Shown here: positions 1-8,054 of the stretch, in pieces | How the letters are laid out: the number at the start of each line of letters is the position of its first letter | How positions within the stretch are numbered: position 1 is the first letter of the stretch | Assembly (NCBI GenBank): GCA_031265535.1 | Contig: JAISCO010000366.1 | Location: 1-9,853 of the forward strand | Direction: 5' to 3' | DNA from: Spirochaetaceae bacterium | GTDB lineage: Bacteria > Spirochaetota > Spirochaetia > Treponematales > Breznakiellaceae | DNA length: 9,853 nucleotides | The notes under the pieces: generated by a model | What the model saw: only the letters and a program-made list of their open reading frames with translations | What the model was told of the DNA's origin: nothing | The model's database searches: none | Translations under genes and position numbers: made by a program

Positions 1-171
1 GCGCGGACGAATCACGCGGCGGAGAATCTGAATGTGCTGAGGAAAACTGCGCTATATCTTCTGAAGAAGACGAGTGTTCCGGAAAAACGTTTTGGACTGA
101 GCCGCAAAATGCTCAGGGCTTCACTCAGCGACGATTTTTTGCGCGATGTTTTGTTCGGCAAAGTTAAATGA
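1..171 (+). CDS. ISAs1-family transposase, C-terminal end (partial, cut by window edge)
   Basis: Frame 1 is open from the left edge to a TGA at 169-171 and gives 56 residues. The key segment is [20 protein letters not shown], followed by a basic stretch ([17 protein letters not shown]) and the ending [11 protein letters not shown]. The N-A-A-E-N-L-x-x-L-R-x-x-A-L-x-L-L-K-K pattern is what I know from the end of ISAs1/H-repeat type transposases (DDE superfamily), where it lies after the catalytic glutamate. The catalytic residues lie outside the window, so activity cannot be judged. The stop codon falls inside the presumed right terminal repeat, as is common in compact insertion sequences. The family call rests on this short tail only, but the motif is distinctive. 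Confidence 0.8.
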   Translation, partial: ARTNHAAENLNVLRKTALYLLKKTSVPEKRFGLSRKMLRASLSDDFLRDVLFGKVK

Positions 172-181
172 CGTTGCCCTG
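1..181 (+). mobile_element. Right end of an ISAs1-like insertion sequence
   Basis: The transposase tail runs into TGACGTTGCCCTG at 169-181. Read inward from the outside this is CAGGGCAACGTCA, and CAGGG-type termini are what I recall for this IS family, so 181 is the likely element boundary. The left end, left repeat and target duplication are not visible. The sequence following 181 should begin with the target-site copy (8-10 bases in this family). The element points toward the dut promoter and ends 18 bases before its -35 box. The boundary is an inference from a single end. Confidence 0.6.
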
Positions 182-182
182 A

Positions 183-196
183 ACCGGCTGGCCGGT
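183..196. other. Small inverted repeat between IS end and dut promoter
   Basis: ACCGG-CTGG-CCGGT is a perfect 5-base-pair stem with a 4-base loop. It lies directly after the putative IS end and just before the -35 box. There is no T-run after it, so it is not a convincing terminator. It may be a chance structure or a weak barrier to transposase readthrough. Confidence 0.35.
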
Positions 197-199
197 GGG

Positions 200-228
200 T
201 TGACAGTAATGCTGCTGTATAAGATACT
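200..228 (+). promoter_or_regulatory. Sigma70-type promoter of the dut-lptFG-tgt gene set
   Basis: TTGACA at 200-205 is a perfect -35 box. After exactly 17 bases comes GATACT at 223-228, which matches four of six positions of TATAAT. Transcription would start near 235 and give a leader of about 25 bases that contains the GGAGG ribosome site of dut. The promoter lies outside the insertion sequence, so the IS appears to have landed upstream without removing it. Confidence 0.65.
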
Positions 229-259
229 GGAAAATAGTTCTTTGTTTGCGGAGGCTTCC

Positions 260-706
260 GTGGGATTGGGGATCACGGTGAATATAAAAAAACTACGGGC
301 GGATGTGGAAGCGCCAAGCTATGAAACGGCGGGAGCTTCCGGTATGGACGTACGCGCCTGTATTGACAAGGCTGTGCGTATACCGGCGGGCGCGTCGGCG
401 GCGATTCCAACCGGTCTCGCTTTTGAAATTCCTTCAGGTTATGAAATGCAGGTGCGTCCACGTTCTGGACTTGCGCTAAAACACGGCATTACGCTGCTTA
501 ACTCACCCGGAACCATAGACGCCGATTACCGCGGCGAGCTTACTATTATTTTGGCAAATTTAGGTGATAAAGATTTTACGGTTCACCATGGCGACCGCAT
601 AGCGCAACTCGTCTTTGCGCCAGTTGTACGCGCGTCTTTGACTGAAGTAACACTGCTTTCAGAAACAGACAGAGGGGCCGGGGGATTTGGTTCTACAGGT
701 ATATGA
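260..706 (+). CDS. dut: Deoxyuridine 5'-triphosphate nucleotidohydrolase (dUTPase)
   Basis: It hydrolyses dUTP to dUMP and pyrophosphate in the cytoplasm, keeping uracil out of DNA and supplying dUMP for thymidylate synthesis. The 148-residue length is normal for the trimeric family and all five motifs are present in order: ASGMDVRA (26-33), [11 protein letters not shown] (66-76), [10 protein letters not shown] (84-93, with D87 at the catalytic aspartate position), GDRIAQLVF (111-119) and the C-terminal P-loop-like [10 protein letters not shown] (138-147). I chose GTG at 260 because GGAGG sits five bases upstream and the promoter lies just before it. A second GTG at 278 (giving MNIKKLRAD) also fits the family's N-terminus. 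The frame is open back to 146, but that part overlaps the IS end and the promoter and is not family-like. The stop overlaps the lptF start by ATGA, so the two are probably translationally coupled. Confidence 0.96.
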   Translation: MGLGITVNIKKLRADVEAPSYETAGASGMDVRACIDKAVRIPAGASAAIPTGLAFEIPSGYEMQVRPRSGLALKHGITLLNSPGTIDADYRGELTIILANLGDKDFTVHHGDRIAQLVFAPVVRASLTEVTLLSETDRGAGGFGSTGI

Positions 707-1980
707 GTGAAAAATCGTTAAAAAGCAGAGTGTCCGGAACAATACTTAGATATTTACTAAAAGAAACATTGTTCGCGTTTCTTGTTTCTTTTTTATTCTT
801 CTTTATAATATTTTTTGTCAATCAACTCTTACTGCTGGCACAGGATATTCTTTCAAAAAGAGTTCCGTTTCAACAAGTTACGCTGCTTATCATGTACTCG
901 ATTCCGGGTGTAGTGGCCCTGTCAACACCTTACGCCACGCTGCTTGGCACGCTTATGACCATCGGACGGATGAATACCGACAACGAAATTCTGGTAATGC
1001 TTTCGTCAGGGCTGTCATACAAAAATATTTTTATACCTACACTGATTGTCGGCATTTTTGTTTCGCTTGTTTCATTCGGCGTAAATGACATACTGCTTCC
1101 CGCGGGAACCATTGAATTTTCAAAACTGTACAGACGCATTATGGCGTCTACACCGGCGCTTGAACTAGAATCTAATTCTGTTAAACGTTTTAAGGATACT
1201 GTTGTAATTACCGGCAATGTATCGGGGCAAAAGATTTCCGATTTGCTGATACTCGATAAAACAAGTGACGGCGAGCGGCGTGTTATTATGGCAAAAAACG
1301 CTGAATTTGTTGACGCGGGAAATGAAGGACTGCGTTTAGATATGGAGAATGCTTTTATTCAATCCACAAAAGAAAGCGTTCATAATGATTATGATTACGC
1401 GAAAAGTGGACAACTTCGTTACCGTATCGAACAGGATGATTTTATCGTATCCGTATCCACGATAGGGCCGCGGGAGATGAGTTCCCGCGATGTGTTAAGC
1501 GAAATAAAAGATAAAGAAAACACTTTAAATTCAACGCTTTTTGACCGTTACAATAGAATGCTCAGCGCTGAACTTACGCTGGAAGCCGCCCTGCGCGAAG
1601 GTGTTAACGGCTATTCATGGCCGCAGCGGAATTCATATACACAAAATTTTCTGCGTGAATATCAATTAACCGCGTCTCTTAAATCCGACCGTATTCTTTC
1701 GATCTGGCAGCTGGAATTTTACAAGAAATTTTCTATTCCATTCGGCTCGTTCTGTTTTATTTTTCTTGCGGTACCGCTGGGACTTATGGCAAAAAAAAGC
1801 GGTCAAACAGTCGGGTTTATTTTGGGAATAATTATATCCGTTGTGTATTGGGCGCTTCTTTTAGGCGGACAAAATATGGGGATACGACTTGGCTACTCGC
1901 CATTTTGGACAATGTGGCTGCCCAATATAATTACATTTGTTATAGGCTTTATAATGTGCGTCCAAAGGATCAGAAGATGA
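703..1980 (+). CDS. lptF: LptF/LptG-family permease (lipopolysaccharide export system)
   Basis: This is an inner-membrane subunit of the LptB2FG ABC transporter, which pulls LPS or a related glycolipid out of the inner membrane and passes it to LptC/LptA. At 425 residues it has the family layout: transmembrane segments near 23-46, 60-88 and 108-130, a large periplasmic beta-jellyroll-type region (about 140-335), then segments near 343-362, 368-388 and 400-418. The conserved feel of the family shows in [32 protein letters not shown] (within 64-95), where the cytoplasmic loop contacts the LptB ATPase, and in AVPLGL near 356-361. The charged insert at about 265-330 is fairly long. It starts with ATG inside the dut stop and ends inside the lptG start (ATGA again), so the two permease subunits are probably made together. 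The F versus G assignment follows gene order and length and could be swapped. No lptB is in view. Confidence 0.9.
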   Translation: MSEKSLKSRVSGTILRYLLKETLFAFLVSFLFFFIIFFVNQLLLLAQDILSKRVPFQQVTLLIMYSIPGVVALSTPYATLLGTLMTIGRMNTDNEILVMLSSGLSYKNIFIPTLIVGIFVSLVSFGVNDILLPAGTIEFSKLYRRIMASTPALELESNSVKRFKDTVVITGNVSGQKISDLLILDKTSDGERRVIMAKNAEFVDAGNEGLRLDMENAFIQSTKESVHNDYDYAKSGQLRYRIEQDDFIVSVSTIGPREMSSRDVLSEIKDKENTLNSTLFDRYNRMLSAELTLEAALREGVNGYSWPQRNSYTQNFLREYQLTASLKSDRILSIWQLEFYKKFSIPFGSFCFIFLAVPLGLMAKKSGQTVGFILGIIISVVYWALLLGGQNMGIRLGYSPFWTMWLPNIITFVIGFIMCVQRIRR

Positions 1981-3041
1981 TAATAGACAGATACATCGTT
2001 AAACAATTTATACCCGTATTCATATTTTCATCTATCATGTTTGTTACGCTGCTTTGCCTCATTGATCTGTTCTTAAATCTTGTACATTACCTGAACTATG
2101 AAGCGGAGTTTTCGGAAATCATGCGGGCCAGTATTTATTATATCCCCAAAAGTTTTTCGCTGGCGCTTCCTATCGCGCTTCTATTCGCGTCAGCATATAC
2201 TTTAGGCGATTTATCGGCGCGTAATGAATTAACGTCTATCATAACATCAGGGATTCCGTTTTGGCGCTTATCACTTTCACTCATGGTAATCGGACTTCTA
2301 GCCTCAGTATTCGCGTTTTTCTTTGAGGATTATGCCGTTATTCCTACATTCAAGGAAAAAAATATAATTACGCGCAGACTTCGCAATCAAAAACAACCGG
2401 AACAAAATTCAGACATTGTTGTCAAAACCAGAGATGGAAATCGTATCTATTCTGTTGATTATTACGATACAGGAAATCAAACGCTTAACGGCGTAAGTAT
2501 CGTTGAACGTGATGACAACGGCAATTTCATATTACAGATACGCGCCACTACCGCCCGCTGGAATGGCGAGTTTTGGGCCTTTAACAATGCCTACATCTAT
2601 GAATGGGAAAACCGCCTGCTTAGGGTGCATAATCTCCCGCCGGTTACAGATTACACCGAATCGCCTGATATATTCAGCAGAAACTCCGTTGACGCGGCGG
2701 ATCTGTCCGCGCATGACGCCGCTTTGTTGGTAAAAGATTTACAGCAAGCGGGACTGCCTTATATAAGCGCGCAGGCGGATTATTATCATCGTTTTTCTTT
2801 TTCGGCAGTATCTTTTATTGTTATAATTTTATCTATTTCGACAGGCGGACGTTTCAGAAAAAATATTATGTTGATGAGTCTTTTAACGAGTTTATCGGTG
2901 TCGGTAGTATTTTATATCATGGAAATGCTCAGTATGATGATGGCGAAACTCGGTTATATAAAACCTTTAATGGGAGCATGGTTTCCGGTAGCGTTCTTTT
3001 CTCTGCTGGGACTAATGCTGGTTGTACACGCCAAAACATAA
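1977..3041 (+). CDS. lptG: LptF/LptG-family permease, second subunit
   Basis: It is the partner membrane subunit of the LptB2FG exporter. Starting at ATG 1977, which overlaps the lptF stop, it has 354 residues, the normal LptG size. AAGGA lies seven bases upstream, and longer in-frame starts back to 1848 lie inside lptF and are rejected. The N-terminus [14 protein letters not shown] is typical of LptG. Membrane segments are near 11-35, 57-78 and 98-118, followed by a periplasmic domain of about 145-265 with beta-strand-rich text, and then segments near 275-290, 296-318 and 330-350. LSARNELTSIITSGIPFWRL (79-98) matches the family's cytoplasmic coupling helix region with its ELTAL/ELxxI-type motif. 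Six segments surrounding one soluble domain is the expected fold. tgt follows after nine bases. Confidence 0.9.
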   Translation: MIIDRYIVKQFIPVFIFSSIMFVTLLCLIDLFLNLVHYLNYEAEFSEIMRASIYYIPKSFSLALPIALLFASAYTLGDLSARNELTSIITSGIPFWRLSLSLMVIGLLASVFAFFFEDYAVIPTFKEKNIITRRLRNQKQPEQNSDIVVKTRDGNRIYSVDYYDTGNQTLNGVSIVERDDNGNFILQIRATTARWNGEFWAFNNAYIYEWENRLLRVHNLPPVTDYTESPDIFSRNSVDAADLSAHDAALLVKDLQQAGLPYISAQADYYHRFSFSAVSFIVIILSISTGGRFRKNIMLMSLLTSLSVSVVFYIMEMLSMMMAKLGYIKPLMGAWFPVAFFSLLGLMLVVHAKT

Positions 3042-3050
3042 GGAATATGA

Positions 3051-4183
<1,133 letters not shown>

Positions 4184-4184
4184 G

Positions 4185-5648
4185 ATGAAATTAAACGCCG
4201 TCTATTTTGCCGTATTTTTATTTTTTGCCGGAGCGTTTTTTGCGGCCGCCGCGCCGGAAGGTACCGCGTCAGAAAATGACGCGTCAGAAAATGACGCGGC
4301 GGCGGCGGAAGCCGCGGCTTCTGCCGTTGAAGAAGAGAGGCTGCGTGAAACAATAAAATACGGTACCGATAATGAAATATCGGATTTAATAAAAAAATTA
4401 CGCGGCGATAAAATTTATTATTTGGACGATGATCTTTTGCAGCTTGCGAAAAAAACACGAAATCAAAATATAATAATTGGTATTTTTTCTTTCTTTAGCG
4501 AACGCGGACAAATTGGACTGGAAGAGCCCGCTTTGGCAATCCTTAACGGCCGTGAAAATGAAACGCCGCAAAAAATAAGCGCCGCGCTTGATTATCTTGG
4601 ATCTGTAAAAGAAAAAAACGCGCTTCCGGTTATAACAGAAATTATTTCTTCTGACGATGTACAGTTTGACAGTATGGCAATTAGAGTATTGGGAAAAATA
4701 ATTTACAAAGAGCCGGACGCGGCATCTAATGCCGCGGCAGCCGATAAAGCGTCCGGCGGGGCAGATTCAGGCGGTATGGCGGAGATTACGGAAATATTGA
4801 TAGATTATTACAACAACCGCAGTCCTAACGATGATACCCGTCAGTCTATAATTTCCGCCGCAGGCAGCGCCGGCGGCGAAGCGGCGGCGCCTTTCCTGCT
4901 GGAAATAATAAATAATGATGAACTTAGCGCGCCTATACGAATGTCCGCCTTGGATGGCGCGGCTAAATTAGGGTCATCAGATCTTATTGATTCGGTACTT
5001 GCCGCTTCATCTTCCGGCGACCCAAACATACGTTTCGCGGCGGTCGAAGCGCTGGGTTCTTTTAGCGGCGAAGCGGTTGACACGGCTATTCTTGAAAGTT
5101 TTCGGGATACCTACTTTAAGACGCGGCTCGCGGCGATACGTTCCGCAAAAAAACGGCGGATAAAAGAAGCAATTCCATACCTGCGTTACCGCGCCGAAAA
5201 AGACGAGGCGTCCGCAATTAAGGAAGCCGCTGTTTTGGCGCTTGGCGATTTTCATGACACGGACGCGGACAGCGCGATTTTTATTATATTCAGCGATACA
5301 AAAAACAGCGATTCTCTGCGCTCTTTATGCGCCGAGGCGTTGATAAAAAACAATGCCGGTAAATATGCCGAAAACATTATCACAAAACTTGACGAGGCAA
5401 AAGTAAAAAAACAAACGGCGCTGTATAAGGGTCTGCTAAAGGCGCTCAGTTTCGCTAAAACAGACAAAGTTGAAAATCTTACGGCGCGTCTTTTCGCGTC
5501 AACAGATGTCGCCGAAAAATTTTACGCGCTGGACATGACCGCAAACAACCGTTTTACCGCTTTCAAAAGTGAAGTTGAAAAACTTACTCAGGAAAAAAAC
5601 CTAAGCCTTTCCCGCCGCGCGAAAACTACACTAGAAAAACTTAGCTGA
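4185..5648 (+). CDS. Exported HEAT-repeat protein of unknown role
   Basis: From ATG 4185 there are 487 residues. Residues 1-23 look like a signal peptide (MKLN, then a Phe/Ala/Val-rich core ending FFAAAA before Pro24), so the protein should be periplasmic. An acidic Ala-rich spacer (24-50) contains ASEND twice. The rest is alpha-solenoid text with HEAT/PBS-type repeats, for example PQKISAALDYLGS (128-140), APIRMSALDGAAKLG (249-263), PNIRFAAVEALGSF (280-293), FKTRLAAIRSAKKR (311-324) and AIKEAAVLALGDF (344-356). A low-complexity Ala/Gly insert (178-198) separates the first repeats from the others. Such solenoids usually bind other proteins, and no catalytic motif is seen. ATG 4173 (adding MGIK) is an equally reachable start because the 14-base duplication copied the GGGG region. 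It is probably co-transcribed with tgt and the flavin lipoprotein. The role is unknown. Confidence 0.85.
   Translation: MKLNAVYFAVFLFFAGAFFAAAAPEGTASENDASENDAAAAEAAASAVEEERLRETIKYGTDNEISDLIKKLRGDKIYYLDDDLLQLAKKTRNQNIIIGIFSFFSERGQIGLEEPALAILNGRENETPQKISAALDYLGSVKEKNALPVITEIISSDDVQFDSMAIRVLGKIIYKEPDAASNAAAADKASGGADSGGMAEITEILIDYYNNRSPNDDTRQSIISAAGSAGGEAAAPFLLEIINNDELSAPIRMSALDGAAKLGSSDLIDSVLAASSSGDPNIRFAAVEALGSFSGEAVDTAILESFRDTYFKTRLAAIRSAKKRRIKEAIPYLRYRAEKDEASAIKEAAVLALGDFHDTDADSAIFIIFSDTKNSDSLRSLCAEALIKNNAGKYAENIITKLDEAKVKKQTALYKGLLKALSFAKTDKVENLTARLFASTDVAEKFYALDMTANNRFTAFKSEVEKLTQEKNLSLSRRAKTTLEKLS
4266..4298 (+). repeat. 15-base tandem duplication in the HEAT-protein spacer
   Basis: GCGTCAGAAAATGAC is present twice (4266-4280 and 4281-4295), followed by the first three bases of a third unit. 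It encodes ASEND-ASEND-A in the disordered stretch just after the signal peptide and keeps the reading frame. A 14-base perfect palindrome, GAAGCCGCGGCTTC, follows at 4308-4321. Confidence 0.9.
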
Positions 5649-5683
5649 TTGGGTTTAATATAACAGTGAGAATGGAGGAACGC

Positions 5684-6034
5684 ATGAAAAAATATATTGT
5701 ATTGTTTGTCTGCGCGGCGCTGCTTTTTGCCGCGTGCCTCAGTTTTAAGAGCCTTAACGTATACGAGCCGGGGCACTGGGAGGGCAGCGGCGAAGGGTAT
5801 AACGGAACTATCCGCATTGCTGTAGATACCGATTCCACTTCTATAATTGACATCACTGTTTTGGACCAAAACGATGACGAGATGATAGGCGGCGAAGCTA
5901 TCAAGGAACTAAAAGAATTTATTTTGGAAACAGATTCTACGGATATAGACGCGATAAGCGGGGCTACACAGACAAGCGAGGGCTTTATTAACGCTGTGGA
6001 CGATGCGTTATCGAAAGCGAAAATCAAAAATTAA
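5684..6034 (+). CDS. Small lipoprotein with an FMN-binding domain, probably flavinylated
   Basis: The 116-residue protein starts at ATG 5684, with GGAGG five bases upstream. The in-frame ATG at 5666 is rejected because it lacks a ribosome site and would bury the signal. MKKYIVLFVCAALLFAAC is a lipoprotein signal with FAAC before lipidated C18; Phe at -3 is looser than the E. coli lipobox but acceptable in spirochaetes. The mature part is a single FMN-binding domain of the NqrC/RnfG type: GHWEGSGEGYNGTIRIAV (30-47), a beta-rich middle with EMIGGEA (66-72), and DAISGATQTS (89-98). In this family the motif D-x-x-[ST]-[GS]-A-T carries FMN on its last Thr (here T95), attached by an ApbE/Ftp flavin transferase outside the cytoplasm. 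It probably passes electrons at the membrane. No partner oxidoreductase or ApbE lies in the window. It ends the plus-strand gene set, 35 bases behind the HEAT gene. Confidence 0.85.
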   Translation: MKKYIVLFVCAALLFAACLSFKSLNVYEPGHWEGSGEGYNGTIRIAVDTDSTSIIDITVLDQNDDEMIGGEAIKELKEFILETDSTDIDAISGATQTSEGFINAVDDALSKAKIKN

Positions 6035-6075
6035 TCACGATAGATGAAGCATATCATGCGTCCAATCGCTGACTC

Positions 6076-6118
6076 GGCGCAAAAGTTTGCGGCGCAAAAA
6101 TTTGCGGCAAAAGTTTGT
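6076..6118 (+). repeat. Imperfect 15-base tandem repeats in the intergenic region
   Basis: GGCGCAAAAGTTTGC (6076-6090), GGCGCAAAAATTTGC (6091-6105) and the shortened GGCAAAAGTTTGT (6106-6118) follow each other. The region 6035-6164 has no plausible gene, and these repeats lie just upstream of a candidate promoter for the next gene. They could be simple slippage or protein-binding sites. Confidence 0.75.
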
Positions 6119-6139
6119 GGCGATCTAATATGCCATATT
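6102..6139 (+). promoter_or_regulatory. Candidate promoter with overlapping palindrome before the DUF1566-like gene
   Basis: TTGCGG (6102-6107), an 18-base spacer and TAATAT (6126-6131) form a weak-to-fair promoter whose transcript would start near 6138, about 27 bases before the ATG at 6165. The 13-base perfect palindrome AATATG-C-CATATT (6127-6139) covers the -10 box and would be a natural place for a dimeric repressor. This is inferred from sequence only. Confidence 0.35.
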
Positions 6140-6164
6140 CACAAATGAACAATGCTGACGGATC

Positions 6165-7247
6165 ATGCGTAATATAAATTATACATTATTAATTTGTTTT
6201 GCCGCAGTGTTATCAAGTGCAATAACACTTGATATAAGCCCCGACACACCGCGTGGACAAGAAGCGCCGCGTATTGGCGCGCCATGTATTGGCGCGCCAT
6301 GTATTGGCGTTGTTAAATTTCCTGTCGCTTCGCTTGAGCCTGTAGATGCGCAAAACGCGGAACGCATAAGGCTTATCACGTCAAGAAATATCAGCCTTTC
6401 AAAAAAACTATCAGTAATTCCGATTGATGTTTTGGATAAATTCATAGCGGAACATGAAATATCCATACGCAATTTGTACAGCGCTGAAGAAATCGAAAAG
6501 ATACCAGTAGATTTTGTGCGGTATCTTATAACAGGTTTTATCAGCGTTGAAGGAAAAAGCTATCGTGCTAATATAAACTTGTTGGATATTAAAAAAATAG
6601 AATTCATATTCAGTGAAGAAATACTAATTGATAATAAAAATGAGGATGCGTTTTGGAACAGCATGAAAAATCTTACCGATATACTTCTTGAAAGAATGGA
6701 CAATACTATTTTTGTTCAGCCGCCTGAATTTGAAAAACAATACCGCATAGGGGATACCGGTCCGGCCGGCGGCCTCATATTTTATGTTAAAAGCGCGTAT
6801 GGGGACGGCTGGCGTTACCTGGAAGCCGCGCCGCCTGAAACAGAGTTTCAGGCGCCCTGGGGATTGGAGTTTGAGGACACTATTCTTCCCGGCCTTTTCA
6901 GTACAAGCGGAAGTATAGGCGCGGGCCGTGCCAATACAGAAAATTTTATCGCAAACTCATATATATTTTCTGAAGACGAAAGAACTCCGCGCCTTGCGGC
7001 TTCGGGGTGCCGGGCTCTCAACTTTGGCGGCTATACCGATTGGTTTTTGCCGTCAAAAGATGAATTGATGCTTATGTACTCAAATCTCGCGTCCCGCGGG
7101 CTCGGCGGCTTTAGCAGAGACACATACTGGTCATCAACTGAAAGCTCTTATGAGTACGCTTGCTTTCAAAGTTTTCGTGAAGGCAAACAATTTTTTAACG
7201 GATACAAAATTATGCCTCTTATGGTAAGGGCCGTCAGGGCGTTTTGA
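6165..7247 (+). CDS. Secreted protein with C-terminal DUF1566-like domain
   Basis: The 360-residue product starts at ATG 6165; an in-frame TGA at 6156 rules out a longer form. The ribosome site is poor (CGGA four bases upstream). Residues 1-19 look like a type I signal peptide ending LSSA. Residues 47-180 (IGVVKFPV, then SVIPIDVLDKFIAE, then YLITGFISVEGKSYRANINL and the strand-like FSEEIL) resemble the CsgG/TolB-N-like folds that begin many treponemal exported proteins, but this is uncertain. Residues 190-360 are a DUF1566/Lcl-like module: YRIGDTGPAGGLIFY (193-207), GWRYLEAAP (216-224), GYTDWFLPSKDEL (289-301), YWSSTES (321-327) and the closing VRAVRAF. The module is common in exported bacterial proteins and resembles C-type-lectin-like folds. 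The function is unknown; surface binding is a guess. Residues 36-48 consist of a repeated IGAPC encoded by a 15-base tandem duplication. Confidence 0.85.
   Translation: MRNINYTLLICFAAVLSSAITLDISPDTPRGQEAPRIGAPCIGAPCIGVVKFPVASLEPVDAQNAERIRLITSRNISLSKKLSVIPIDVLDKFIAEHEISIRNLYSAEEIEKIPVDFVRYLITGFISVEGKSYRANINLLDIKKIEFIFSEEILIDNKNEDAFWNSMKNLTDILLERMDNTIFVQPPEFEKQYRIGDTGPAGGLIFYVKSAYGDGWRYLEAAPPETEFQAPWGLEFEDTILPGLFSTSGSIGAGRANTENFIANSYIFSEDERTPRLAASGCRALNFGGYTDWFLPSKDELMLMYSNLASRGLGGFSRDTYWSSTESSYEYACFQSFREGKQFFNGYKIMPLMVRAVRAF
6271..6309 (+). repeat. 15-base tandem duplication encoding IGAPC
   Basis: GTATTGGCGCGCCAT occurs at 6271-6285 and 6286-6300, followed by nine bases of a third unit. It adds five-residue blocks (IGAPC) shortly after the predicted signal-peptide cleavage, in frame. 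Each unit holds the palindrome GGCGCGCC. Confidence 0.9.
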
Positions 7248-8016
7248 TATTACCGCCTATCCATTCATAAATAACATCAAGTCTTTTTTGTATCGCCGAA
7301 GGTATATCAACCTGTTTATCCGCAAAATTCGCCGCGGTTACACAGCTTAGTCCGTATATCAAAACACCTTCATTAAGTGATTCAATATAAAGTTGTATCA
7401 TTAGGTTTCCGGTTTTAATCACAGGTATAAATAAATAATTAATACTTTTGAAATTCGTAAGCGAATACCTTATGCCGCTGCCATAAGTTTTTATTTCCGC
7501 CCGGTAATAGCAATTTCCAAAATTTACATCTTTAACCATTATAAAAATAGTTTCATCGGATGGAAGCGAGACGGCAGGCGGCGGATCATTTTGTTTTTTT
7601 AAGTTATTCTCACCTGCTACCCTTGAAGCATCCTCAAATAAAGCCGTTCGCCTGCCACGAGTGCTGGAAAAGTATTCTTTGCCCTGCAAAGTGCGTATCT
7701 TGCAAAGCGCGTTGTAAATATCAAGTTTTGTTACAGGCTTATTATTTTTCAACAACAAAAGATTTTCAATTATATTCACCGGCGCGCCATTAAACCGGCT
7801 CCAGTCTATGCTTATACCGCCGGCAGGTTTAATTGTAAGCGCCGCCGCCATCTCTGTGGAGGACGCGGCCTTAATTGAATGTGAATACGCGCCGTTACGC
7901 GCTTTTTGTAAGATAGTTTCGCTAGTATCCGGAAACAATTCTTCTATTGTCCGATCTTCGGCGAATATGAAGCTTGATAAAAATAATATACACATAACGC
8001 AAAAATTTTTTTTCAA
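7234..8016 (-). CDS. Secreted protein of unknown function
   Basis: The protein has 260 residues. I do not recognise a family with confidence, though the style is that of lineage-restricted treponemal exported proteins. The start is TTG at 8016: an in-frame TAA lies directly upstream, and AAAGGA sits eight bases before it. The only other early start is ATG at codon 8, which would shorten the signal peptide. MKKNFCVMCILFLSSFIFA is a type I signal with cleavage before Glu20. The middle (about 125-147) is Lys/Pro-rich and probably flexible. The C-terminal part (150-255) is beta-rich and ends with an amphipathic helix, and it includes YYRAEIKTYGSGIRYSLTN, LFIPVIKTGNLMIQLYIES and VDIPSAIQKRLDVIYEWIGG. 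It lies 38 bases behind the sugar transferase gene, and those bases contain 14 consecutive G on its coding strand. Its 3' end overlaps the converging DUF1566-like gene by 14 bases. Confidence 0.75.
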   Translation of the reverse strand: MKKNFCVMCILFLSSFIFAEDRTIEELFPDTSETILQKARNGAYSHSIKAASSTEMAAALTIKPAGGISIDWSRFNGAPVNIIENLLLLKNNKPVTKLDIYNALCKIRTLQGKEYFSSTRGRRTALFEDASRVAGENNLKKQNDPPPAVSLPSDETIFIMVKDVNFGNCYYRAEIKTYGSGIRYSLTNFKSINYLFIPVIKTGNLMIQLYIESLNEGVLIYGLSCVTAANFADKQVDIPSAIQKRLDVIYEWIGGNIKTP

Positions 8017-8034
8017 TTATTTATTCCTTTATTA

Positions 8035-8048
8035 CCCCCCCCCCCCCC
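8035..8048 (-). repeat. Poly-G tract (14 G on the minus strand), possible phase-variation site
   Basis: There are fourteen consecutive C on the plus strand, hence G14 in the leader of the minus-strand secreted-protein gene. The tract starts 6 bases after the stop of the sugar transferase gene and ends 18 bases before the TTG start. Runs of this length change by slippage, and in Treponema pallidum poly-G tracts near tpr promoters alter expression. The tract is intergenic, so it would act on transcription or the leader rather than on the reading frame. The exact length may vary or be misread by sequencing. Confidence 0.7.
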
Positions 8049-8054
8049 TATCTT

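Noticed and set aside
146..259. Longer N-terminus of dUTPase starting at 146
   Set aside because: It overlaps the transposase end, the IS boundary and the promoter, adds 38 residues without family resemblance, and lacks a ribosome site, whereas GTG 260 has GGAGG at good spacing.
5641..6027. Minus-strand 128-codon frame opposite the FMN-binding lipoprotein
   Set aside because: It is a mirror of a clear gene with signal peptide, ribosome site and flavin motif. It has no ribosome site or domain of its own.
6035..6075. Rho-independent terminator after the flavin lipoprotein
   Set aside because: Only a 4-base-pair GCAT/ATGC hairpin is present and no T-run follows.
6276..7790. Three copies of GGCGCGCCAT (6276, 6291, 7781) as a dispersed motif
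   Set aside because: The first two are one tandem duplication. The third lies in another coding frame with unrelated flanks, and GC-rich codon use in this DNA makes the 8-base palindrome core likely by chance.
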